Source: Alphaproteobacteria bacterium UBA6347 (lineage in GTDB: Bacteria; Pseudomonadota; Alphaproteobacteria; CAAGCB01; CAG-977). Taken from it: a stretch of 15,928 bases of DNA. Where the stretch lies: positions 1 through 15,928 of the forward strand of contig DJRZ01000040.1 of NCBI GenBank assembly GCA_002440235.1, read 5' to 3'. The notes below the pieces were generated by a model. It made no database searches. It worked only from the letters and a program-made list of their open reading frames with translations, and was not told the DNA's origin. This document shows, one piece after another, positions 7,534 to 14,015 of this stretch. Every line of letters begins with the position of its first letter. Positions within the stretch are counted from its first letter, which is position 1. Both the position numbers and the translations under genes were made by a program.

Positions 7534-8043
7534 TCAAACGAGGCGGACGTCCGCTTTTTCGATTTTCAGCAGGGCGGTTTTCAGGTGAAGACCGCCCGCG
7601 TAGCCCGTCAACCGACCGTTCGCGCCTAAAACGCGGTGGCACGGAATGACGATCGAAACCGGATTGTGTCCGACCGCGCCGCCGACCGCCTGCGCCGACA
7701 TGCGTCCGCCCGTTTCGGATTCGATGCGCCGCGCGATCGCGCCGTAGGTCGTCGTTTCGCCGTAGGGGATTTCGCGCAGAATCGCCCACACCCATTGCCG
7801 GAAAGCGTTGCCCGCCGGTTTTAACGGCAGTTCGTCCGGCGTCGTTCTTTGTCCCGCGAAGTAACGGTCGAGCCAGTCCTTTGTTTTTAAAAACACGGGC
7901 AGGGCGTCGTTTTCAACGGCGGCGTCCGCGGTTTTGTCGGGCGTTTGCCCCGTTATCCACAATCCGGTCAGGTTTTCGCCGTCGCTGGTCAGCAGAAGAT
8001 CCCCGACGGGCGATGACAGAACGGTTTTAAAGTATGTTGTCAC
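7534..8043 (-). CDS. ogt: Methylated-DNA--[protein]-cysteine S-methyltransferase
   Basis: This suicide repair protein transfers the methyl group from O6-methylguanine (and O4-methylthymine) in DNA to its own cysteine. I place the start at a GTG (8043) that overlaps the TGA of alkA as GTGA, with GGAG 6 bases upstream inside alkA. A longer open frame reaching 8217 has no family similarity in its first 58 residues. From the GTG the protein has 169 residues, the usual size of the stand-alone enzyme. Motifs are FRQWVWAILREIPYGETTTY (81-100), AVGGAVGHNP (119-128), the active site IPCHRVLG with C135, and LTGYAGGLHLKTALL (145-159). The Ada N-terminal regulatory domain is absent. Gene order alkA-ogt with an overlap indicates one alkylation-damage repair unit. 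Confidence 0.94.
   Translation of the reverse strand: MTTYFKTVLSSPVGDLLLTSDGENLTGLWITGQTPDKTADAAVENDALPVFLKTKDWLDRYFAGQRTTPDELPLKPAGNAFRQWVWAILREIPYGETTTYGAIARRIESETGGRMSAQAVGGAVGHNPVSIVIPCHRVLGANGRLTGYAGGLHLKTALLKIEKADVRLV
7541..7559 (+). terminator. Rho-independent terminator of the HD-GYP/rsmE operon
   Basis: AGGCGG (7541-7546), loop ACGT and CCGCTT (7551-7556) form a short stem, with one G-U pair, that runs into T at 7555-7559. It lies 11 bases after the stop at 7530 and inside the last codons of the convergent ogt gene (KADVRL). The short stem makes strength uncertain. Confidence 0.6.
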
Positions 8044-8879
8044 AGACTGCTCCACAGGTTGAACGTCGCGTAGCTGCCGAACGGGCGGCATTTTTCTTTT
8101 AACGCTTTGATTTCTTTGGCGGATAAAGGATCCAGCGCTTTTTTTACGCCGTAATCCGAATCCAAAAAGGCGTCGGGGGCGCGCATCGTCCGAATCGCCA
8201 GATAGTTTGCCGTCCACGGTCCGACCCCCGGCAGGGCGAGCAGTTTCGGGATTTCCGTTTCGGCGTCGGCTGTCGGGGAAAGGTTGATCGCGCGTTCCAG
8301 CACCCCTTTCGCCATCGCGGCGATCGCTTTTGCGCGCGTCGGCGCGACGCCCAGACCGATCAGGCTCTGTTCCGGCAGAGCGGCGGTTTTTTCGGAGGAG
8401 GGGAACGCGAAGCCCGATTCGACCGGTTCGCCGAACGCGCCGATAAAACGCGCCGTCAGCGTTTGCGCGGCTTTGACCGTGATTTGCTGTCCCAAAACGG
8501 TTCTGACGGCGGTTTCAAAGGCGTCGAAACAGCCGACGGAACGCGTTCCGGCGACGCAGGCGCCGTCCCTGACGCCGTTTAAAAAGCTCAATTTGTCGAA
8601 AACGGCGTCGGGATCGTTGTCCAAATCGAACATCAGGCGCAAACGGTTCAAAACGTCGGGCAAAACGGGGGACAGGCTTTCGGTCGCCGAAACCCGCAAA
8701 GCGTTTCGCGCCGAATCGTTTTCAACCCGAATCCGCCCCCGCGCGCCGCCGATCGTGACGGTGCGGGCGTAGACGCCGTTTTCGACCGTTTCGATGTTCG
8801 GCAAAGCGCGCGACGCCAGAAAACGCAAAACGCGATCCCATTGATACGGCGGGCGGTAGGGCAGTTCGGTCGATGACAT
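8040..8879 (-). CDS. alkA: DNA-3-methyladenine glycosylase II (AlkA type)
   Basis: AlkA excises N3- and other alkylated bases from DNA, starting base excision repair. The ATG at 8879 is preferred because AAAGGAGA lies about 6 bases upstream. A start at 8927 would swallow that site and add an unrelated 16-residue tail. The 279-residue protein has an AlkA N-terminal domain beginning YRPPYQWDRVLRFLASRA (8-25). It continues with FETAVRTVLGQQITVKAA (121-138), the helix-hairpin-helix LLALPGVGPWTANYLAIR (213-230) and DAFLDSDYGVKKAL (236-249). By alignment with E. coli AlkA the catalytic aspartate is D242. The C-terminal RPFGSYATFNLW (265-276) matches the family's WRSYA segment. It overlaps ogt by 4 bases. 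Upstream on the same strand, 59 bases away, lies the broken aldo/keto reductase gene, so a longer operon is possible. Confidence 0.93.
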   Translation of the reverse strand: MSSTELPYRPPYQWDRVLRFLASRALPNIETVENGVYARTVTIGGARGRIRVENDSARNALRVSATESLSPVLPDVLNRLRLMFDLDNDPDAVFDKLSFLNGVRDGACVAGTRSVGCFDAFETAVRTVLGQQITVKAAQTLTARFIGAFGEPVESGFAFPSSEKTAALPEQSLIGLGVAPTRAKAIAAMAKGVLERAINLSPTADAETEIPKLLALPGVGPWTANYLAIRTMRAPDAFLDSDYGVKKALDPLSAKEIKALKEKCRPFGSYATFNLWSSL

Positions 8880-8938
8880 GAAAAATCTCCTTTCCGAAAA
8901 AATAGCCCGTTTGCCCGCCGTTTTCAAGCAAAGCCGGA

Positions 8939-10017
<1,079 letters not shown>

Positions 10018-10030
10018 AGTTGATTCTCCC

Positions 10031-10465
10031 TTATTTCAAAAGATCGATTTTTGCCGTGAAACCGCCGCGCTTTTCCGCCAGCAGATTCAGTCCGCTTTCG
10101 ACGTCGCCCAAATGGATCAGGTCGGCGTCGACCGAACGCCCGTGATCGCGGTAAAAGATTCCCAGATTTCCCCACGGGGCGTAGACGAACATCTTTCCCG
10201 CCGCGGCGATCATGCCGCGCGGCGCGTCGGTCAAAGACACGGGGCGCGGAAATTCGGCGATCTTTTCCTGTCCGGCGAAGTCCGTAAATTCGAACGTCGC
10301 GGGCAGCATCGCCAAAAACTGACGCGCCGCCGGATTGTCCGTCATTGAAACGACGGCGGCTTGTCCGTCGAATACCAGTTTGATTTTCATGGCGTTTTCC
10401 TTTTGTTGCGCCGCGCAGGGGGCGGCAAAGCATAAAAACAAAATCAAAGTCGAAAAACGTTTCAT
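10031..10465 (-). CDS. Secreted cyclophilin-like-fold protein
   Basis: The 144-residue product has a Sec signal peptide (about 1-19, MKRFSTLILFLCFAAPCAA, cleavage probably before QQ) and a small domain from about residue 26. That domain contains MKIKLVFDGQAAVVSMTDNP (26-45), FLAMLPATFEFTDF (50-63), EKIAEFPRPVSL (67-78) and YAPWGNLGIFYRD (95-107). I recognise these as the cyclophilin-like beta-barrel family often encoded beside aldo/keto reductases and flavin proteins. The family is small, its biochemical role is unclear, and prolyl isomerase activity should not be assumed. I chose the ATG at 10465 because it begins a clean signal peptide. An upstream ATG at 10528 adds 21 polar residues. The ribosome binding site is weak (GGAT). 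Thirteen bases separate it from the reductase, so the two form an operon divergent from the LysR gene. Confidence 0.85.
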   Translation of the reverse strand: MKRFSTLILFLCFAAPCAAQQKENAMKIKLVFDGQAAVVSMTDNPAARQFLAMLPATFEFTDFAGQEKIAEFPRPVSLTDAPRGMIAAAGKMFVYAPWGNLGIFYRDHGRSVDADLIHLGDVESGLNLLAEKRGGFTAKIDLLK

Positions 10466-10548
10466 TTTTTTATCCGTAAATCGTCCCTCATTGATTGAAT
10501 TTTGGTTGACGGGCGGGGCAAAGTCCAATACCGTTTTTTTATGGGGCT

Positions 10549-10563
10549 ATAAATAAAATTTAT
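10549..10563. promoter_or_regulatory. Candidate LysR operator (T-N11-A dyad)
   Basis: ATAAAT-AAA-ATTTAT is a perfect 15-base dyad containing the T-N11-A pattern (T10550, A10562) typical of LysR-type sites. It lies between the divergent cyclophilin-like/reductase operon and the LysR gene, 13 bases before the latter's ATG, so it suits autorepression. AT-rich dyads can arise by chance. TATAAA at 10548-10553 overlaps it and could be a -10 element. Confidence 0.4.
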
Positions 10564-10575
10564 GGCGGAGGGGCG

Positions 10576-11427
10576 ATGGAACTGACGCAGTTAAGGTATT
10601 TCAAGGCGGTCGCGGAAAACGGTTCGATGTCGCGCGCGGCGGAAAACTTGCGCGTTTCGCAACCGGCGTTGAGCGCGTCCGTGAAAAAACTGGAAAACGA
10701 ACTAGGCGTCTGTCTGTTTGAACGCGCCAAAAACAAAATCGTTTTGAATGAAAACGGACGCAAAGCGCTGGCGTTCGCCGTGAAAATACTGGCGACCGCG
10801 GACGAGATGCGCGGGGATTTTTTGAAAAACGCGGTGTTGAAACTGGGGTTTTGCGATCCCGGACCGATGCGGTACGCCGTCCCCCTGTTTCAAAAGGCGA
10901 ATCCCGACGCCGCCGTGACGTCCGAAATTTTTTTTAACGAACGGGAAATTGAAAACATGTTGTCGTCGCGCCGGTACGACGCCGTCGTTTCCCTGCGCCG
11001 TCCCGACGGCGCGGCGTTCGAAACCGTGCCGTTTGCAAACGAGGAACTGATGCTGTCCGTCGACGAACGCCACCCGCTGGCGGGCGCGCAAAGCGTTCGC
11101 TTGTCGGACGCGCCGCGCGTAAAGCTGGCGGTTTATTGCGGACAAGGGGCTTTCGTCGACCGGACGAAAGCTTTTCTGGATACGTTAAAGGACAGGCACG
11201 ACATTCGAATTTTTGACGATTATTTTGTTTTCCGCCAGCTGTTGGACGGCGGGGATTCGGCGACGCTGACGACGAAACTGGTGCGTCTGTACCGTGACGA
11301 CGGCGAAAACCGCAAAATAATTCCGTTGACGGACGACGGCGTGCGCGCGACCTATTGGCTGTCGTATTTGGCTGAAAACGGTCGGAAAGCGAAGCTTCTG
11401 GCGGATTGGGCGCAGACTGTTCGATAA
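10576..11427 (+). CDS. LysR-family transcriptional regulator
   Basis: The 283-residue protein has the LysR layout. A winged helix-turn-helix occupies about 1-60 (MELTQLRYFKAVAENGSMSR, AAENLRVSQPALSASVKKLE), and a periplasmic-binding-protein-like effector domain runs from about 88 to the end (LKLGFCDPGPMRYAVPLFQ onward). LysR proteins usually act as tetramers that activate a divergent operon when they bind a small ligand. Here the divergent operon is the cyclophilin-like protein plus aldo/keto reductase, so those are the likely targets, perhaps with redox or carbonyl stress as signal; that is inference from context. The ATG has GGAGGGG just upstream. The linker helix is followed by a slightly short effector domain compared with the usual 290-310 residues. 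The effector ligand cannot be told from sequence. Confidence 0.92.
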   Translation: MELTQLRYFKAVAENGSMSRAAENLRVSQPALSASVKKLENELGVCLFERAKNKIVLNENGRKALAFAVKILATADEMRGDFLKNAVLKLGFCDPGPMRYAVPLFQKANPDAAVTSEIFFNEREIENMLSSRRYDAVVSLRRPDGAAFETVPFANEELMLSVDERHPLAGAQSVRLSDAPRVKLAVYCGQGAFVDRTKAFLDTLKDRHDIRIFDDYFVFRQLLDGGDSATLTTKLVRLYRDDGENRKIIPLTDDGVRATYWLSYLAENGRKAKLLADWAQTVR

Positions 11428-11454
11428 AAAAGAGGGGAGGCGTCAAACCTCCCC
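11425..11454 (-). terminator. Rho-independent terminator of the IGFGRENE-repeat gene
   Basis: GGGGAGG (11434-11440) and CCTCCCC (11448-11454) form a perfect 7-bp stem with a 7-base loop. On the minus strand it is followed by TCTTTTTTAT, a proper T run, 33 bases after the stop at 11488. On the plus strand the following bases (AAGGTTGTTTT) are a weaker T run, so it may also stop lysR transcripts. Confidence 0.8.
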
Positions 11455-11487
11455 AAGGTTGTTTTGGGAAAATGAAATGAAAAAGTT

Positions 11488-11832
11488 TCAGCGGTCGCGG
11501 TTGGATTTCAGCAAAGCGGTCGCTTGGAATCCGATTTCGCGTTTGGGTTTGTCGGGGACGGCGGCGGGTTCGTTTCCACGACCGAATCCAACGGCGGTTT
11601 CCTTGCCCGACGGACCGTTTTTGATCGTTTCATTTTCGCGTCCGAAGCCGATCGCGCGGCGCAACCCCATCTGTTCCAGCAAAATGTCTTCTTTGGATCG
11701 GGTGATCGTTTCGTTTTCGCGTCCGAAACCGATCGCGCGGCGACCCTCGCCCGACTGCGCCGCCGTCGCGCCGCTGGGCAGCATGTCGCATTTGTCCGAT
11801 TTTTCGCAAAATTCAGCCAAAGATTTAACCAT
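11488..11832 (-). CDS. Hypothetical 114-residue protein with IGFGRENE repeats
   Basis: I do not recognise this protein. The first part (1-29) carries MVKSLAEFCEKSDKCDMLPS with two cysteines. The rest is built on a repeated motif: RRAIGFGRENETI at 31-43 and again, identical, at 58-70, then ETAVGFGRGNEPA at 78-90 and REIGFQ at 98-103. The linkers are charged and probably disordered. There is no signal peptide or membrane helix. The start at 11832 is supported by GGGGGA 5-6 bases upstream and by a promoter whose -35 overlaps the only longer start (11892). The gene therefore has its own promoter, ribosome site and terminator. An overlapping plus-strand frame (11459-11896) has none of these. The repeated motif could be a short binding module or substrate site; nothing in the sequence decides this. 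Confidence 0.72.
   Translation of the reverse strand: MVKSLAEFCEKSDKCDMLPSGATAAQSGEGRRAIGFGRENETITRSKEDILLEQMGLRRAIGFGRENETIKNGPSGKETAVGFGRGNEPAAVPDKPKREIGFQATALLKSNRDR
11622..11744. repeat. Two near-identical direct repeats of about 40 bases inside the IGFGRENE gene
   Basis: The stretch GATCGTTTCATTTTCGCG onward (11622-11662) recurs at 11703-11744 with only a few changes (A/G twice), encoding the two identical RRAIGFGRENETI motifs 81 bases apart. The near identity at silent positions suggests recent duplication. Confidence 0.7.
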
Positions 11833-11863
11833 CGGAATCCCCCGTGCTTGTAACTTTTCGACA

Positions 11864-11892
11864 AAAATACTTGCTTTTGTCGTTTTTGTCAA
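11864..11892 (-). promoter_or_regulatory. Sigma70-like promoter of the IGFGRENE-repeat gene
   Basis: On the minus strand TTGACA (11892-11887, a perfect -35) is followed after exactly 17 bases by TATTTT (11869-11864, four of six). Transcription would begin near 11857, giving a leader of about 25 bases with GGGGGA just before the ATG at 11832. A weaker divergent plus-strand promoter (TTGCTT 11871-11876, TAAAAA 11894-11899) overlaps it and could serve rsmD. Confidence 0.7.
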
Positions 11893-11921
11893 CTAAAAAT
11901 CAGGCGGAAAGGATAAAAAAA

Positions 11922-12482
11922 ATGCGAATTGTTGCGGGAAAGCTCAGAGGAAAGAATTTGGTCGCGCCGGACGGGAAAACGACGCGTCCGACGTCCGACC
12001 GCGCGCGCGAATCCGTGTTCAACGTGCTGGATTCCAAATTGCGCGGGGGCGGCGTTTCGTGGGATTCGCTGACGGTCGCCGACGTGTTCGCGGGGACGGG
12101 CGCGCTGGGGGCGGAGGCCTTGTCCCGCGGCGCGTCGGAACTGTTCGCGTGGGAACGGGACGCCGCCGCCGTCAAGTGTTTCAAACAAAATCTGGCGGCG
12201 TTTGAAAAAATCGGGGCGAAAGTGACGCTGTATCCGGACGCGCTGACGCTCGTTCCGGCGCGTTCGCCCGTCGGATTGCTGTTTATGGATCCCCCTTACG
12301 AACGGGGATTGGTCGCGCCCGCGCTGGCGGCTTTGCGCGCGGGGGGCTGGATAGACGGGAACACGCGTTGCGTCGTTGAAATCGCGAACGGGGAAAAGGA
12401 CGTTTTGCCGCCCGAATTTGAAATCGTCGACGCGCGCGTGTACGGCAAAGCGCGGGTGTTGTTCGCGCGGCTGAACGGCTGA
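11922..12482 (+). CDS. rsmD: 16S rRNA (guanine(966)-N(2))-methyltransferase
   Basis: RsmD methylates N2 of G966 in 16S rRNA, using S-adenosylmethionine, late in 30S assembly. From the ATG at 11922 the protein has 186 residues, the family length, and opens MRIVAGKLRGKNLVAP followed by TRPTSDRARESVFNVL (21-36), the usual RsmD start. The cofactor site DVFAGTGALGAEALSRGA spans 54-71, and the catalytic DPPY motif of N-methyltransferases is at 123-126. An upstream ATG at 11844 would add 26 residues across the promoter region and lacks a ribosome site. At 11922 the AAAGGA (11907-11912) lies 9 bases upstream. The gene appears to be a single cistron, divergent from the IGFGRENE gene and closed by the hairpin just after its stop. 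Confidence 0.95.
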   Translation: MRIVAGKLRGKNLVAPDGKTTRPTSDRARESVFNVLDSKLRGGGVSWDSLTVADVFAGTGALGAEALSRGASELFAWERDAAAVKCFKQNLAAFEKIGAKVTLYPDALTLVPARSPVGLLFMDPPYERGLVAPALAALRAGGWIDGNTRCVVEIANGEKDVLPPEFEIVDARVYGKARVLFARLNG

Positions 12483-12489
12483 CAAACGA

Positions 12490-12518
12490 AAACCGCCGCG
12501 AAACGACCGCGGCGGTTT
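12490..12518. terminator. Bidirectional terminator hairpin between rsmD and the 42-residue-repeat gene
   Basis: AAACCGCCGCG (12490-12500) and CGCGGCGGTTT (12508-12518) form a perfect 11-bp stem with a 7-base loop. It begins 8 bases after the rsmD stop and ends 14 bases before the convergent stop at 12532. T runs are short (TTT on plus, TTTTCG on minus), but the strong GC stem and convergent position support a shared terminator. Confidence 0.75.
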
Positions 12519-12531
12519 GCCGGTGAACGCG

Positions 12532-13152
12532 TCACAGCGAAAAACCGTTTCCCGTTTCCGCCGCCAATCCCGTCGCGCCGGCGTCGTATTTGATCTTTTG
12601 CGTGGGCTTGTTCGTGATTTTCTGGCTTGTTTTCATGCCCTTCGACAGGGTGTCGCCGCCCAAAACCGCTCTGGAAGCCGCCGCGGCGGATCCCTTGTCC
12701 GTGTTCAGTCCCGTCGCGCCCGCGGCGTATTTCATCGTGTGCGTGGGTTTGCCCGTGACTTTCTGCCCCGCCGAATACGCTTTGCCGAGCGTGTCCGTGC
12801 CCAGCGTCGCGCCCTTGTAATTTTCGCCTTTCAGACCCGTCGACCCTTTGGCGTATTTCATCATGTGCGTGGGTTTGCCCGTGACTTTCTGTCCCGCCGA
12901 ATACGCTTTGCCGATGGTGTCCGTGCCCAGCGTCGCGCCCTTGTAATTTTCGCCTTTCAGTCCCGTCGCGCCGCTTTTGTTGTATTTCATGGTGTACGTG
13001 GGCTTGCCGGTGACTTTTTGTCCCGCGGAATAGGCGTTTTTAATGGTGTCGCCGTAATCGGGCGTCTTGCTCGCCGCGAACTCGATCGCGCCGGCGGACG
13101 CGGGCAGTAAAACAACCGAAGCCATTAAAGCGGAAAAAGCGAACCTGAACAT
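12532..13152 (-). CDS. Secreted protein of about four 42-residue repeats, unknown function
   Basis: I do not recognise a family. The 206-residue product has a clear Sec signal peptide (1-22, MFRFAFSALMASVVLLPASAGA). The mature part consists of repeats starting near residues 34, 76, 118 and 166. Each repeat begins DTI/DTL, then GKAYSAGQKVTGKPT, then a MKY segment, a GATGLKGENYKGAT-like stretch and again GTDT. The third and fourth copies have diverged (AAAASRAVLGGDTLSKGMK, NKPTQKIKYDAGATGL). The composition is basic and rich in Gly, Lys and Thr, with no cysteine in the mature chain. An excellent AAGGAGGT ribosome site precedes the ATG by 5-6 bases, suggesting high expression. A TAAAAT -10-like box lies at 13181-13186 on the minus strand without a convincing -35. 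A secreted structural, envelope-binding or matrix protein is possible, but this is a guess. Confidence 0.85.
   Translation of the reverse strand: MFRFAFSALMASVVLLPASAGAIEFAASKTPDYGDTIKNAYSAGQKVTGKPTYTMKYNKSGATGLKGENYKGATLGTDTIGKAYSAGQKVTGKPTHMMKYAKGSTGLKGENYKGATLGTDTLGKAYSAGQKVTGKPTHTMKYAAGATGLNTDKGSAAAASRAVLGGDTLSKGMKTSQKITNKPTQKIKYDAGATGLAAETGNGFSL
12658..13053. repeat. 126-bp in-frame tandem repeats
   Basis: About three coding copies with a 126-base period; for example the block beginning CGAATACGCTTTGCCGA at 12779 recurs at 12899-12905 onward with few differences. Silent positions are mostly conserved between the two central copies, which suggests recent duplication or gene conversion. 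A more diverged fourth copy continues to 12532. Confidence 0.75.
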
Positions 13153-13222
13153 GGCGACCTCCTTTTTAAAACTTTGTCCTATTTTAAAAGAAACGCCGTG
13201 AAAAGAAAAGAGGGCAAATCGC

Positions 13223-13256
13223 GAAAAAGGCGGAACCCGTCGATTCCGCCTTTTTC
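13223..13256 (-). terminator. Rho-independent terminator of the cysteine-rich repeat gene
   Basis: GAAAAAGGCGGAA (13223-13235) and TTCCGCCTTTTTC (13244-13256) form a perfect 13-bp stem with an 8-base loop (CCCGTCGA), ending in a T run on the minus strand. It lies 13 bases beyond the stop at 13270. The A/T flanks are symmetrical, so it could work in both directions. Confidence 0.85.
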
Positions 13257-13269
13257 AAAAAATCAACCG

Positions 13270-13977
13270 TTATTGCGAAACGCAACAGCAGCCGTCGGAC
13301 GAACGGGTCGATCCCGACGGGCAGGTGGCGACCGCCACTTTGACGCATTTGCCGCCGCTGAGCGTGTAGCCCGATTTACAAGTCGAACACGACGAGGACG
13401 ACGTGCAGTACGCGCAGTTGTCGGGGCATTTAATCACGCATTTTCCGTTTTGCAGCGTGTATCCCGACGCGCAAACCGTGCAGGTCGTGGAGGACGAGCA
13501 GGACGTGCAGTTGTCGGGGCATTGCAGAACGCATTTCCCGCCGCTGAGCGTGTATCCCGACGCGCAAGCCGTGCAGGTCGTGGACGACGAACAGGACGTG
13601 CAGTTCGCGGGGCATGTGACCTCTTCGACGCATTCGCCGCCGGACAATGTGTAACCGCTGTTGCACGCCGTGCATTTTCCGGAAACGTTGCAGGTCGTGC
13701 AGTTGTCGGGGCAGGCAAGGGAAATCATGCAAAAATAACAGGAACCCGATCCGCTACAGGTGCCGTCGCATGATTTCTGACAACTCGCCAGCGTCGTGTA
13801 TTTGCAGTTCAATTCGTCACTGCAATCGGGCTGCCAGCCGACGCACATGCTTTCGTCCGCGTAAGGACAGACTTCGCAGAGTTTTTTATAGGACGTCTGA
13901 ATGTTCGACACCGCCGCGTACGCGTTTGACGCCGCGAACAAAACGGCAATGCACAAAGCCGTAAAAAGTTTTTTCAT
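13270..13977 (-). CDS. Secreted cysteine-rich repeat protein
   Basis: The ATG at 13977 has AAGGAGG 8 bases upstream and begins a signal peptide (MKKLFTALCIAVLFAASNAYA, 1-21). A longer start at 14043 would place that ribosome site inside the gene. The mature chain of about 214 residues has about 38 cysteines. A first cysteine-rich domain spans about 34-83. Four repeats then lie at 89-117, 122-150, 153-181 and 184-212, each C-x3-C-x2-C-x5-C-x2-C-x10-C with SGYTLxxGxCV at the end. A short tail ends DGCCCVSQ. The pattern resembles furin-like, growth-factor-receptor or protist surface-protein repeats, where cysteines form disulphide ladders, so it should fold outside the cytoplasm. I know of similar proteins in gut-associated alphaproteobacteria but no assigned function. 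Adhesion or host interaction is a guess. It lies 38 bases behind the acidic-repeat gene on the same strand. Confidence 0.87.
   Translation of the reverse strand: MKKLFTALCIAVLFAASNAYAAVSNIQTSYKKLCEVCPYADESMCVGWQPDCSDELNCKYTTLASCQKSCDGTCSGSGSCYFCMISLACPDNCTTCNVSGKCTACNSGYTLSGGECVEEVTCPANCTSCSSSTTCTACASGYTLSGGKCVLQCPDNCTSCSSSTTCTVCASGYTLQNGKCVIKCPDNCAYCTSSSSCSTCKSGYTLSGGKCVKVAVATCPSGSTRSSDGCCCVSQ
13342..13713. repeat. Tandem coding repeats of about 93 bases
   Basis: The four C-x3-C-x2-C-x5-C-x2-C-x10-C modules are encoded by four consecutive blocks with periods of 93-99 bases. Strings such as GTGTATCCCGACGCGCAA recur nearly unchanged in the middle copies. The sequence is continuously coding, so this is not a CRISPR array. 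Confidence 0.8.
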
Positions 13978-14015
13978 ATTCAATCCTCCTTGGTTTGAAG
14001 AAAAATCCGATTCCA

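Noticed and set aside
7534..8217. Longer form of ogt starting at 8217
   Set aside because: The extra 58 residues lie in another frame of alkA and resemble nothing in the methyltransferase family. The GTG at 8043 has a ribosome site and a GTGA overlap.
8880..8938. Possible terminator hairpin between the reductase and alkA (TTTGC...GCAAA followed by a T run on the minus strand)
   Set aside because: Only 5 bp pair cleanly and the stem extension is broken, so read-through cannot be excluded.
11459..11896. Plus-strand open frame overlapping the IGFGRENE gene
   Set aside because: It lacks its own promoter and a good ribosome site, it crosses the minus-strand promoter, and its repeats are mirror images of the minus-strand repeats.
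13342..13713. Regular repeats that might be taken for a CRISPR array
   Set aside because: The units are 93-99 bases, continuously coding, with no variable spacers and no cas genes nearby. The 15-bp and 171-bp repeats at 15114-15535 are rejected for the same reason.
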